A stretch of 64,000 nucleotides of DNA from Saccharomycopsis malanga (GCA_004014935.1 CP025325.1:1302001-1366000); one strand, 5' to 3'; shown: positions 31,386 through 42,344, counted from the stretch's first letter. Numbers and translations are program-made. Notes: generated from the sequence alone by a model not told the origin.

Positions 31386-31730
31386 TCACTTATAATATAA
31401 ATATGTGATTTTGCTATTTTCCACTTCTATAAAGTCTTCCAAAGTGATCTTTGGAGCAGCCAATTGTTTCAACTGTTCCTTGGTCTTCAATACAAAACCT
31501 TCAGGCAGAGAGTGTTTATACTTACAATTGTTACTTCCGTTAGGACACACCCAGAAGCAACCATACTTAGATTTCTCCACAGCTTCCAAAATGCACTTAT
31601 ATACAATGTCAGTGGTAGTTTTGGCGCTTTCCTGCTTGTATTTGACATCAGATCTCAAATTTTCTTTGCCCTAATCCTCTATATTGTCATTATCCTTCTT
31701 TTCACAGGCATCACTATACAAATAGTTCAT
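31386..31730 (-). pseudogene. broken partial copy of a TMA46-type CCCH zinc-finger gene
   Basis: The minus strand encodes a stretch like the middle of Tma46 (human DFRP1/ZC3H15), the cytoplasmic partner of the GTPase Rbg1. Readable parts are [36 protein letters not shown] (one CCCH finger), [16 protein letters not shown] and [13 protein letters not shown]. Going upstream the same frame gives MNYLYSDACEKKDNDNIED and then a stop codon (TAG, about 31672-31674) before KENLRSDV. The first finger and the C-terminal half are missing. A tryptophan usual in KYGWFW has become cysteine. This looks like a decayed duplicate of a host gene. The intact gene is not in the window. Confidence 0.75.
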
Positions 31731-33675
31731 CAAGTCATTTATTATTTAGTATTAATCACTTTTTCCTTAAGAAAACTTCTGAGCTTTTGCTGGGTTGGAA
31801 AGTAATCAGTATGTTAGGCCACCAAGCAATAATTCCAAATTACATGAAAGCAAAACTTTGATTATCCCTATCGACCAATATTAGAAACATGCTTAAACCT
31901 ATATCATGACGTCTTTTTGCATAATATTCATATACTGGCTGAAATATGAGGAGAGAGAGATAATTCTTAATTCAATGTATTGTCAAGAAAATGGGACATG
32001 ATTAAGAAAATACGACAATCTGTACTATATCTCATTCTTTCAGATATTACTCACAGCAGTGCAAAACATGTGGTCAGATATGTATTCTAATGTGATAATG
32101 AATTTTCATATCATTAGACAAAAAACTGAGACAGTCCATTCTAGGTCAATATACTTGAGCCATGTTGTGATCATCAAAAAAGCAGAAAAAGTAATACAAC
32201 ACTGATAAGTATTAATTGTTAAGAATAATTGGTAGCTCCTCCACAGTAATTGTTACGGACTAAGACATTTTACCGAGCCATGTGCAACAAGAAACAAATG
32301 TCAATCAAAACGTTTGGAGCTCTTAAGCATTAGTTTGCAATCTACAGAAAACCGTTATGACCATTCTACGTTTCGCCACTGAGTTTACGAGTCTAGACGA
32401 TTACGAGATCATCGATCATGGTGAACTTATGTTGGAGATGCGGTTTTGAATAAAATGGCACGGCGTTTCTCATACATTAAAACACCTACGAGACTACCAA
32501 CGGATCATACATGCGATCTACAATCCGGTCTTATCGGGCAAACACATTGTTATAAATTGTTTCTTATTGTGTTTCAACATGGTTGTTGGTGATCGCCTGA
32601 CGCCGTTGAGACTTGCTATCTAAACGGGGCAATTTATGTTTTACACTATGTTTTGAATCGATCTACATTTACAAAATCTTTCCAAGTTGCGAGGGTGTTT
32701 CACCTCAAATTTCGAAGATATGATAATCATCTTTTCCTCAGTAAAATTTATTTGTCATAACTATGCTAATCACAACTTCTTCAAACGCAAAAGCTATCGA
32801 TTCTACAAAGTTTATGCCCTCCTATTAGACTGGGGTTAACCTTAAATGAATATCTTAATCCTACACTTTAAATATACCAACGCTGCATAATGACATAGGT
32901 AAGGCCACCTGCCTACTTTTGTTTTAACATATATTAAATGTTAAGTAAACTTACATATAGAAAGATAATGCAATAATTCTAAAAATGTATTTTAGGTTAT
33001 CGGTTATAATAGTCTTTAAGATCTCTTTGATATCCTTCTTGTAGAATAATTCTGTTACCATTTTTCCAGTCTCCCTGAAGTATCCTATCAGTCGCATTTG
33101 CTAGAAGGCTACGTCAAATTAGTTGAAGTTCCCTGACTGTCGAACACCTATATGTATTTTGGATGGAGAGGCCACGGAAACCTAGTCAGAACGTTGATTT
33201 AAGATTAGTGGAAACATTGGTTGAGAAAATCCCACTCCACATTGGAATAAGTAAAACAAATACAAGCAGCAATCGTACAATTTATATTTCGAGCCCAGTA
33301 AAAGAGCAAAAACCCATTGAAATACTTAGGTTTTCGCCCCTGGTTTCTACCATCTTTCGTGTATATACGTAACTAATAAATACTATGCGTGAAATATGAT
33401 GTTAGAATTGTGATACAACTTTCCAATTTGATACCAAACAAATACAGACTTCAAAAAATTATAAAAGACAACTCCGATTCTATTTTTATAGTTTAATTTT
33501 AAAACCAAATATTTATAAGGTCAAACAAAAACAAATGTGAAGGAACAGCAAAACAAAAAATCATCAAAGTCAAATAAAGTAGAAAACGTTAGAGTTAAAA
33601 AAATAAAAATAAAGTACAAGTTTCATCAAAAACAGAAAAAAAAAGATCAGCAATGCAAAAAATGTGAATAAAAAT
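31731..33675. other. intergenic, gene-poor
   Basis: About 1.9 kb with no convincing gene. A 70-codon frame at 33163-33372 overlaps SINE-like fragments and is not supported. A CATATACTGGCTGAAATATGA at about 31930 may be one more eroded SINE-like 3' end. Confidence 0.45.
33283..33400. mobile_element. two SINE-like 3' fragments in opposite orientation
   Basis: TTATATTTCGAGCCCAGTA (33283-33301) is a minus-strand 3' end. CGTGTATATACGTAACTAAT with ACTATGCGTGAAATATGAT (33358-33400) is a plus-strand 3' end. The 57 bp between them are unrelated. Confidence 0.5.
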
Positions 33676-36510
33676 TCAATATTGTTGGAAATTGGCCCTG
33701 TTAAAAGGTGAGTTGGAATTGTTACCAACGGCGTAGGCATTTCCAGAAAAGTTTATATTATTGAGTCCAGAGGCCAAAGCACCACCGAGGCCCATGAGTC
33801 CAGTGGTATAACCATAAGGCATTGGTTGGGCAAAAGGGTATACATCTGGTAACTCTGTATTTGTAGCGGTATTATTGTAAAGGTTAGTGTAGGTGTTTCC
33901 GCCAAGATACGTGGAGAAATTAGGCCCAAGATTATGGTCGATAGTGGTATTGTTGAAATCCAAAGTGTTGTTAATGGCAGTACCGGCTAAATGAGTGTTT
34001 ATGTCGTTAGTTTCTGGCATGCCAACATCGGTACTCAAGATGTCTTCAGTATTCAAAGAATAATTGAGAAAAGAAGAGCTGATTGACGTGCTGGGTTGAT
34101 GATATGAGAATTTCGGTTTGATTGGGAATTGCTGTGGAAAGCTATTGTTGTTTTGTTTGGATAATGTATTGATATTATCAAGAGGTTTAGACACTGACTC
34201 AAGTGGGGTAAGCAAACCAGTTGCTCTTTGAGATTGCATAACATCAGGCTCTTTTTGAGGAATAGCAGCAGTTTTGGCCATATCCAATGATTGTTTGACA
34301 ATACCAGCTTGTTGTTTCAAGAACTTGGATATCATTTCGAAGGAGAACTCTTGGATAGCTGGCTTCAAAGTCTGGTATTGTTCGATGTTTTCAAATGGGT
34401 TGAAATCAAATTGGAAAAGACCATTTTTGAAATCGAAATATGCTGTTTTATTGATATTCATGAAAGAGTCAAGCGAAAAGTCTGAAAGTTGACGTTTAAC
34501 GTTGATTTTTTGAGTTGGGTCATTGGTATTCTCGACTTGTTTTATGACACGATCGATTTTAAAGCCATTTTCGTATTGATATTTCAGATTGAAAACAGCA
34601 TAATCAGCAGCAAAAAAGCTGTTTTGTTCGTTTCTGTTGACGGAAAATATTGTTGGGGAGTTTTTGTTCAATGTTTTGTCTTCATTTGCCAGTGAAAACG
34701 AATGATATTCCAGCTTCTTGTGGATATAATGTTGTGGACCAATGATAGTTTTCTTGAAGCTTTTGATTTGGGTTTCACTGATATCTTTCAGGGTGGTGTT
34801 GATGAAGCCTTGGATGCCAGATTCAGAGGTTTGTTCAATAACCGCACAATTCACCTTGATGTATCGTTGGATGATGGTTTTTCTCATTCTGAAAAAAGAG
34901 ATGAGACGAAGCAAATAAGCAACATGGGTTTTCAAATTGTTGAATATTAACTGGTTTTCTTGGACAGAAAGAGCACCGCAGTCCTGATAACTGCTAGAGA
35001 AAATGTGAGCAAAGTCCAGATCACTGAAATGGCTGGTCAAAGAGAGTTCAGCAAGCAAGATCTTTGGTTCAAAAAAGTATCTGGATTGGGTAAAAATGTG
35101 ATAGCCCACTTGATGAGCAGCATAGAAAAAAAGACAGAAGCATTTCTGGACTATGGATAGGTTTTTATTGCCACTCAACAACATGGCTTCGTCAGGAACT
35201 AATTGATACCATGCTTTGACCATGTTGACAAAAAGAGCGGGAGTGACGCTAGTATGGCTGCTGTTTCCGGTAGATGGAGCCCATTTGTCGATGACGGTTT
35301 GTATTATAGCAATCATTGCGTCGAAGCTTGTTTGCAACCCATCAATTTGGTTTTTTGTTTGCTGGTTCAAGAACATACGATGGTGTTTGAAGAATTGGCC
35401 AAACAGAACTGCATCGTCGAGCAACTCAGTGAGCACTGCGGTGTCATAAGTTGGGATGAAACCGACTTTGATGCTTTCTTCGAAATTCATCAGAGCCAAC
35501 GAGGTCTCAGCATACCAGTTGTCTTTGGGCAACAAGCTGGACGAAAGTATGCTGTGGATTTTGAAATAATCCAAGGTGAAATGGTGGTAATCCTCGTAAT
35601 TCTCAAGCATGGCATGCGTCTCTTTGGCATCCTTGTATAGCCAAGACTTGTTGTTCCAGCTCTGGAACTCACCCATCCTCGATAGTGTCAGCAAGAGTTT
35701 CAAGGCTAAGCTTCTGTTCTGCGAAATCGTGTGGATGTTGTAGGAGTCTAGCATGGTTTTCAAGCAGTGCTTTTCGAGATTATACGCCTGTTTCTTAGCT
35801 GTGCTGTATTCCGAAACAAGCCGTGACACCACTGCCACTTGGTGTGTCTTCTGCTGCTTTTTGCAGTACACAATCTGCAGCGAAAGTGCCAACAACGAAT
35901 AAAGAACACATGCAGAGGCCTGGGCCATGCCATACGACTTGTCAAGCAACGACGAAACCGAACCTCTGATCTGAGTAACGTAATGCACTTTGTCAAATAG
36001 CATGTTGGTAGTAATGGCCTTCTGCAGGGCTTTCTTCGGCAATAGCTCGAAAACAGTTGCCTGCTCTATCCCATTGGCCAACATGCCCTCTGCTGCCGGC
36101 AGCTCTTCTTTCGTGATGATCTCCACTTTCCTCATCACATTCAAGGCCGAGACCCCATAGGCATTGTAAGCATCCATCAGCAGTTGCATGCCCAAAGGTA
36201 GGTAAAGTGGATACCCATTCTGCACTCCCACAGGCTTGGGACTCGGGCTCCCAGCAGCTCCCTGAAGCCTCTTGTGGGCCACTGCGATTTTCTGCTTGTC
36301 TTCCTCGCTCAACTTTAGATAGCTACAGCAGCTATTGCTGCTTTGTCTGCAGTTTCTGCACACCGGTAGCTCCTCGCCACACTTCTTTCTCTTCTTCTTG
36401 CATTGAAGACAGCCCAATCTAGACTTCTTATGCGATTTTCTCGACCTCTTCACCTTGTACAACCCATTGTCCTCTACAGGATTGTATGGCCTCTTATGTT
36501 GAAAAGACAT
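33676..36510 (-). CDS. Zn2Cys6 transcription factor, Upc2/Ecm22-like zinc cluster
   Basis: A 944-residue zinc-cluster regulator. Cysteines 34, 37, 44, 51 and 54, with 61 or 62, form the cluster in SRLGCLQCKKKRKKC ... CRNC. The lead-in KSHKKSRLGC, and YLKLSEEDKQK after the cluster, are of the kind seen in Upc2/Ecm22-type sterol regulators and their relatives. The remainder is a long helical region (residues 110-560) followed by an N/S/Q/T-rich low-complexity C-terminal third ending in NSPFNRANFQQY. I do not recognise the Upc2 ligand-binding domain, so the regulator is left unnamed. Upstream is a 4.6-kb gene-free region, which is unusually long and typical of genes with many inputs. Confidence 0.82.
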   Translation of the reverse strand: MSFQHKRPYNPVEDNGLYKVKRSRKSHKKSRLGCLQCKKKRKKCGEELPVCRNCRQSSNSCCSYLKLSEEDKQKIAVAHKRLQGAAGSPSPKPVGVQNGYPLYLPLGMQLLMDAYNAYGVSALNVMRKVEIITKEELPAAEGMLANGIEQATVFELLPKKALQKAITTNMLFDKVHYVTQIRGSVSSLLDKSYGMAQASACVLYSLLALSLQIVYCKKQQKTHQVAVVSRLVSEYSTAKKQAYNLEKHCLKTMLDSYNIHTISQNRSLALKLLLTLSRMGEFQSWNNKSWLYKDAKETHAMLENYEDYHHFTLDYFKIHSILSSSLLPKDNWYAETSLALMNFEESIKVGFIPTYDTAVLTELLDDAVLFGQFFKHHRMFLNQQTKNQIDGLQTSFDAMIAIIQTVIDKWAPSTGNSSHTSVTPALFVNMVKAWYQLVPDEAMLLSGNKNLSIVQKCFCLFFYAAHQVGYHIFTQSRYFFEPKILLAELSLTSHFSDLDFAHIFSSSYQDCGALSVQENQLIFNNLKTHVAYLLRLISFFRMRKTIIQRYIKVNCAVIEQTSESGIQGFINTTLKDISETQIKSFKKTIIGPQHYIHKKLEYHSFSLANEDKTLNKNSPTIFSVNRNEQNSFFAADYAVFNLKYQYENGFKIDRVIKQVENTNDPTQKINVKRQLSDFSLDSFMNINKTAYFDFKNGLFQFDFNPFENIEQYQTLKPAIQEFSFEMISKFLKQQAGIVKQSLDMAKTAAIPQKEPDVMQSQRATGLLTPLESVSKPLDNINTLSKQNNNSFPQQFPIKPKFSYHQPSTSISSSFLNYSLNTEDILSTDVGMPETNDINTHLAGTAINNTLDFNNTTIDHNLGPNFSTYLGGNTYTNLYNNTATNTELPDVYPFAQPMPYGYTTGLMGLGGALASGLNNINFSGNAYAVGNNSNSPFNRANFQQY

Positions 36511-36720
36511 TGTAGCAAAATATCACCACACAAAATAAAATGTACAATATATCGGACAAAATACCAGCCTTGCAGCCATAACCACTAAACACTTGACTCA
36601 TGCCAGGGGCACCAATGGAAACAGATTAATATATAAAGCTCAAGCCTTTTCCCGAGAAACTGCTATAAAAAGTATTTATATTGGGCCAGTCTATCCAAAA
36701 GAGTGGCTGCATGAGAATGC

Positions 36721-36780
36721 GCATGTATGTATGTATGTATGCACATGCAAGCATGCAAGTATGTATGCATGCATGCAGAT
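36721..36780 (+). repeat. TATG/TGCA microsatellite
   Basis: Imperfect (GTAT)n passing into CATGCAAGCATGCAAG and GTATGCATGCATGC, about 210 bp upstream of the Zn2Cys6 gene start. Confidence 0.8.
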
Positions 36781-38644
36781 GCTCGTGATGCAGGAACCCG
36801 CAGAGAATGAGCGTTATTAATTCGAGACACCTTCGCGAAGAGATGGTAGCCACTTTGTCCATTAAAAGAAAAGAAAAGGTTTATTCATACGGACCCTGAG
36901 CCAAATTTTTGTGTAGATTCGGCTCATGTTTTTGCTATTTTTGGTGGCTTTATGCTCTAGGCACACATCATGCAAGGCTTGAGCAGCATTGCAGTCTGGA
37001 CGACATGATATGGCTTTATGAAATTATACATATCCAACATTATTTCCGTGCTCGTAAATTGCATGTTTTCCCATACCCGATGTAGGGCGGAAATAAGCAG
37101 GATTTAGACGATCGAAGCTTCAAAACACAACCTCTGACGAGTTCTTATGGCTTTTCCAGAGCCATACAACTCTCTTCAAAAAAGTGATGCATGCATGCAT
37201 ACTTATACATACACATGCAGAAAGTGATGTATACGGTTTATAATAATTAGAGTTCTGACATGCATGATTCTGCAGAGCAGTGTTTTAGCAGTTGCAAAAT
37301 ATTATATAATTGAATATATTTACCAATTGCAAGCAACCATTGTTTCAATGCAAGGTCTGGCTGACTAACGCATGGTTTAAAACCAACATTCTAACCCGTC
37401 ATAGTGTTTGGCCAATTTGGTGGGTCGCTTTTAGCAAAAACATATCAATACCATCCATGTTTACTGGAGGAATTGTTATTTCTGCAAATACAGTGACGCA
37501 AAGTATGGGAAAGCGTTACTATGTAGCGGGAGCAATCTGGTTTGCTGTTTTTATCTGAGAAACTGCAGGAACAAAATGGTAGAGGAGTTTGCTGTCAACA
37601 ATCAGCAAATACGCTCCACTATTGATTTCTTGGCCTTCTACAAAGTTGACAAATCAGGTTCATGCCTAGAGTTGATGACGAATACGTTTTGGAGCGGATG
37701 GTACTTTGCAGAGCCGTTTAACCATTGTGCATTGTGTTATCTATACATGCTTACAATAGCTTTTGAGTTTTTATAAATAGAAAGACATAATCCTTGACCC
37801 ATGTGGTGCAATCCCCGCAAACCTAAATGAAAAACGGCTGTATTCAGCGACTCGACGTGATTTGAACAGATTTTGTACGGTAGTTTGCAATGTATCAACA
37901 ACTTGCTGCAAATTTGCTCTTTTTTTTTAATTTTTAATTTCTGCGTTGATTTCATGTATAAAGATGTTGGTGTTCGTAAAATGCATGGGTAAAGTGAAGA
38001 ACATGACAATGAAACCGGCAAGACGTTCAAATCTGTCAAGTGAAAAGTAATCAATTGCTGAAAATGTGAAGTACACAATGCAAAATAGAACAATGCATGA
38101 TATATCACGGGAACAGGTGCCCCTTCATTCTTGACCGCCAACTATCATCGGTTTGCCAGCGTTTCTCTGCTATTAACACGCGGTTTCTAGCTAATATAGG
38201 CCATCTTCGGGCCAATCTGCTCTCAATAGGCTAGAAACTAATCTTTGACAAGATATTAATAGAACACACAAAGAAAATTACCAACTCTCTCTTGTCTACC
38301 CGCAATTCCCCGTGTCCAAACATCTCACATCATATCAATACACCTTCGGATTATTGTTCGACAGACACTTGCACAGATTTCGGAAAAATCGCACATACAT
38401 CATGTCTCCCTGGGACTGTGTTCTCGGTGCTTCACCACAATGTCAGCAATGCTAAGCTTGCTAATTCTTCGTAAAAACAGGCCTTCAGTTAATAGCAAAA
38501 AGAAACTGTTTTCCTATACGTAAATCATCGTAAGGCAACATTGGCTTGGCCATTAAGATCTCCGATGCAAACCCATGCGGCTGGAAGCACACCTTTGCTG
38601 CATTAGACCATTTTGGGCTCCAAATGCGGGCGTGCAGAATATAT

Positions 38645-38702
38645 GGCAAAATGCAAAATGCAACATGCAAAATGCAACATGTAAATTGCAAAATGTAAAA
38701 TA
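38645..38702 (+). repeat. AAAATGCAACATGC-type tandem repeat
   Basis: Imperfect units of AAAATGC and AACATGC repeated about eight times within the gene-free region. Confidence 0.75.
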
Positions 38703-38988
38703 TACAACTAGGATTTGATAAATCAATGTGAATTGCACATTCTATTAGCAAAAAAATCTCTAGCGCCGAGTTGAAATCTCTGACATTTGAAAAAGAAATT
38801 GTATTAGTTTTACTTACATAATTGATCTGCACACACCACCCTAAAATGTTCACAATTATATGCAGGACCAACTGTTCTGGTTTCAGGAAATATTGCGAGT
38901 ACTGCTCATGCCGTACAGATGTTATTGCAGGAGCGTTATAGATACTTGTTGTTCCCCCATTCAGGGTTTCACTATTAGACATTGCTTT

Positions 38989-39050
38989 GCATGCATATAC
39001 ATATACATATACATGTGCATGTGCATGTGCATGTGCATGCGCATGTATAT
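38989..39050 (+). repeat. (ATACAT)n(GTGCAT)n microsatellite
   Basis: About three ATACAT units followed by five GTGCAT units, with a GCATGC on either side. It is a purine-pyrimidine alternating tract, so it could adopt Z-DNA. Confidence 0.85.
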
Positions 39051-39778
39051 TTACGAGCAACATTTACGAGAGTTTTTTTAGTGCACTGGTATATATTTAC
39101 GGGCAAAACAATGAATCACGAATCAGTCTAGGCCTTTTTTTGCTTTTTCTAGTACAAAACTTGATAACAATTTTATCTATTTTTGTCTCTTCAAGATAAA
39201 GCAATGGTTATCTAATTATTGCACCTGGTAATCAATGGATTATTGCCGCATGAGTGGCTGTGGCTGTTTTCCATACATAAAACAGTAAAACAAGCTGTAC
39301 AATGATAATGAAACATGTTTTGTAGGCGAGTTTGAAAATGGAAATAAAAAAACGCCTCATTATCAACTTTATTAAATAAAACCAGGGCGTAAAACAAAGG
39401 ACATAAAACATGCTATGCATAAATGCAACCTGAAGAAGCAAATCAATTTATTATTCTTCTTATTTTACTTGATTTGCAGTCGTAAATTTAAATGGTGGTA
39501 ATAGTTATATCCGAAGTTTTGTCAGAGAAATCCGGCAAGGTTCGAGTACCATGAGGCAATGTTTTTGATATCGAAATTGTCCATTGGTAAGTCAGTTGGC
39601 TGATACGTAGGCATATTCTTTCATGAAGGTATAAGTCGATTTGCTTAGGCAAGTTTATTAGTAGCCTGGTGAGGTAACAGAACTAATGGCTGTAAATTCA
39701 GCAATATGGGTTTTCACAATGGAAAAAATGCTTGGTAAACTTCTATATATAAATTCCAGTTTGACAGTTGTATCTAAA

Positions 39779-39880
39779 CCACTGGGCTGGATGGCTCAGT
39801 GGTTAGTGCTCCAGGAAATGAGAAAAAGATCTGGCAGAATAATTCAGCAGATAGCAATCTCGGAGAAGATTATTATCATT
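39779..39880 (+). mobile_element. short (102 bp) SINE-like copy with target duplication
   Basis: The head CCACTGGGCTGGA carries A box TGGCTCAGTGGTTAG (39792-39806), then GTGCTCCAGGAAATGAG, and the tail is ATTATTATCATT. Flanks are GTTGTATCTAAA (39767-39778) and GCTGTATCTAAA (39881-39892), a 12-bp direct repeat with one mismatch. Head and tail are kept and most of the body is missing. Confidence 0.85.
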
Positions 39881-40077
39881 GCTGTATCTAAAGCTACGGC
39901 TTGCCAGCTTTTGCTGAATTTATCATTCAAATGTAACGTAATCTATGGGTGTAGAGTTCAATTAGTAATTAGTAGATTTAGAACCACATAACAAGTTGAA
40001 AAGATTTTAATTTGTCACGTTCCCTACAAGTACTTGTAAACTGTCCAAAAAATCTAAATAATAACATTTTCTTGCAA

Positions 40078-40425
40078 GATAACAAGCTGAGGTCTGCCCC
40101 TAGCCCGCCCTTACAACCTTTTTTATTTTTTATCATTACTTTTTATTGTTTTTTATATTTTTATTTTTATTTTATTTTTTGTTGTTTTTGATTTTAGCTA
40201 TGAACGAATTTTACTCGCTGCTTTTACTATATTGAACGTGGTTTCCACAGGCAAGTGCAACTGTCTGAAATACGACCTAGACGAAAGTCTAATACTTACT
40301 TTCAACCAACTGGGTGAGAATATTATATAACGGGACATGATTGGGCTTTACCAAGTCCCCTTAGACATAGCGCGTATATACGAAGCTGATATGTACTGGG
40401 CTTGAAATATAAGATTATTATTATT
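40078..40425 (+). mobile_element. SINE-like copy with perfect 17-bp target duplication and a foreign 5' part
   Basis: ATAACATTTTCTTGCAA occurs exactly at 40061-40077 and 40426-40442, bracketing 348 bp. From about 40207 the insert is a well-kept family body (TTTTACTCGCTGCTTTTACT, CCACAGGCAAGTGCAACTG, CGGGACATGATTGGGC, GCGCGTATATACGAAGCTGA) with a (TTA)n tail. The first ~127 bp do not match the tRNA-like head. They read GATAACAAGCTGAGGTCTGC followed by a T-rich tract. Confidence 0.9.
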
Positions 40426-41174
40426 ATAACATTTTCTTGCAAATCCGTACTAATGCAATCTAGGCTTGACTTGTACGTCGATACTTATAGCCATCTGCAC
40501 CAAAAGAAGTAAACAGGCTGGCTAGAAATTGTGCGAAATAAAAAGAATAAAGTGACTTGTTACTGGTCAAACTTACAAATACATGACGCAAAAGAAATGA
40601 AGACTGACAAATTCAAAAAACAACTCGGTGTCGAGCTTCTCAAGGCTGCAAGTATATGATAATTATAACCATGCATCTTGAACCCAGGATAATAAGTTGC
40701 ATTCATCAAATGACAACTAAAAATGCTTCCAATCGACTTCTAATAGTAATGTGCTGATACTTGCTAAAAAAGTACAATTCCTTTTTTTTACTTTCAAGCA
40801 AAGTGCAACTTATAGCAATAATAGATGTACATATTTAAACCAGCCAACATTTCTGGCAAACTATACACGTCCACCCATACGCTTTGACAGAGTAGATGTA
40901 TTAAATCTATACTGGTTTCTATAGCCATGCATGTTGAGCAACTCGCATCACCATGCATATATTTGGGAACCAGTGCGGCGGGTCCGAAGAGCATTTCACA
41001 CAGTCATGTGAACTATGCAAATAAGTTATGTCAACATGCATGTCCATTTTACGCCGAAAACTGGTGAGCCATAGTAATAACACTATGGCACTTTAGAGTA
41101 TAAATAGTATGAAGAGTCGTATATATTTGTGGCGCAATTGTTTTTTGTATTTTCCGTAAAAAATAGCAACTGAT

Positions 41175-42344
41175 ATGACGTCCATAGAGTATTATCCCAG
41201 AGCACGTAGTCAAAACTATAGGGGAGGGGTTCCAGAAACAGTTAGAGATAAAAAAATAGAGGTTCCAAGATGGATTCGTCCCAAGCCTACCAAGGAAAAG
41301 CTTGAGTATGCTGATTTGGAAGAGCTTGATTTGAGTGTATTTGACCGACCTGGGGGCAAGCAGATACTTGCAGACAAATTGCATTCAATAATTCAACGCA
41401 ACGGATTCTGGATAGTTATCAACCATGGAATATCCCAGGAGCAAATTGACAGGCAATTTGGATTAGCAAAGTACTTTTTTGACAATTACACCGAGGAAGA
41501 AAAACTGGCACGTACTGTAGATTTTCCAAATGGCGATTATCTCGGCTATAAAAAAGCTGGCGACAAACGGTTTTTGAATACAGCTGTTCTCACCAACAAT
41601 GAGTTGTTGAATATTGCAAAGTTTACCGAAAATAACGACTTTGGTGAAAAGTACCATAAACAGGAGTTCATACAGGTTTTTAAAAACGAATTAGCCTACT
41701 TTTCTAGAAAATCATGGGACATTGTGCGTAAATTATTAGTATTGTTTGCAATTATATTAGAGTTGGATGATGAAAACTACTTTGTAAAAAAAAACTTGTA
41801 CAACGACATCTCTGATGACCACTATAGGTTCATGCAATACCATCCTAGAACCAAGGAGGACGACGCCAAAGTAGGCAATATCTGGTCAAGACCACATACG
41901 GATTTTGGAACCTTGACCTTGCTTTATAACCAATTGGTTGTTGGGCTCCAAATCAGGGATCCCCAGCTGGGAGCTTGGAAATACGTTCGTCCTGTAGAAA
42001 ATGCAATTGTTTGTAACATTGCCGACACATTGTCGTTTTATAGTAACAATTACTTCAAGTCTACGGTCCATAGAGTGGTCCGGCCACCAGAAGACCAGTT
42101 GCAAGAGAAACTCCCTCGAATTGGAGTCTTTTACTTTGCACGCTTGGCCGCTAATAGCACAATCGAAGTGGCCCCATCACCTTTATTGAAACGTTTGGGC
42201 TTGTACAAGAAATTGCCGCCCATTTCCGGCAGAGAATATGTCCAAAAAAGAGTCCAGGACTACTTTAAAAAAGACAGCATTGAAAGTAGAGTTGGGAAGA
42301 CATTCAAGGTAGGCGATTTTGAGATCCAAGATGGGTTTAAATAG
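41175..42344 (+). CDS. Fe(II)/2-oxoglutarate-dependent dioxygenase
   Basis: A 389-residue protein of the isopenicillin N synthase-like 2OG oxygenase family. The N-terminal DIOX_N region has FWIVINHGISQEQID (about 78-92). The iron ligands are H241 and D243 (RPHTDFGTLTLLY) and H299 (STVHRVVRPP). The 2-oxoglutarate arginine is probably R315 in PRIGVFYFAR, where the family usually has RxS and here has RxG. Related fungal proteins include S. pombe Isp7, which links amino-acid uptake to nutrient signalling, but I cannot tell the substrate. A TATAAATA lies about 75 bp upstream of the start. Its upstream side is the long ATGCAT-rich region, and a SINE-like copy begins 45 bp after its stop. Confidence 0.9.
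   Translation: MTSIEYYPRARSQNYRGGVPETVRDKKIEVPRWIRPKPTKEKLEYADLEELDLSVFDRPGGKQILADKLHSIIQRNGFWIVINHGISQEQIDRQFGLAKYFFDNYTEEEKLARTVDFPNGDYLGYKKAGDKRFLNTAVLTNNELLNIAKFTENNDFGEKYHKQEFIQVFKNELAYFSRKSWDIVRKLLVLFAIILELDDENYFVKKNLYNDISDDHYRFMQYHPRTKEDDAKVGNIWSRPHTDFGTLTLLYNQLVVGLQIRDPQLGAWKYVRPVENAIVCNIADTLSFYSNNYFKSTVHRVVRPPEDQLQEKLPRIGVFYFARLAANSTIEVAPSPLLKRLGLYKKLPPISGREYVQKRVQDYFKKDSIESRVGKTFKVGDFEIQDGFK

Larger units (their letters stand above)
36511..41174. other. 4.6-kb gene-free region with many ATGCAT motifs
   Basis: This separates the Zn2Cys6 gene (minus) from the 2OG oxygenase gene (plus). It holds no open frame with recognisable content. I count 14 ATGCAT hexamers, at 36765, 36769, 37187, 37191, 37195, 37260, 37981, 38093, 38991, 39415, 40671, 40927, 40953 and 41036, where one or two would be expected at this base composition. 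It also holds three short tandem repeats and two SINE-like copies. ATGCAT is close to the Efg1/StuA-type (APSES) binding core. A role as a large control region is an inference. Confidence 0.6.

Noticed and set aside
40078-40425. Solo LTR of a retrotransposon
   Set aside because: The ends are not TG...CA, the duplication is 17 bp instead of 4-6 bp, and the 3' end is a simple-sequence tail.
36511-41174. Centromere
   Set aside because: Gene-free and long, but there are no large inverted repeats or other recognisable centromere sequence. Sequence alone cannot decide, and a promoter role explains the motif content.
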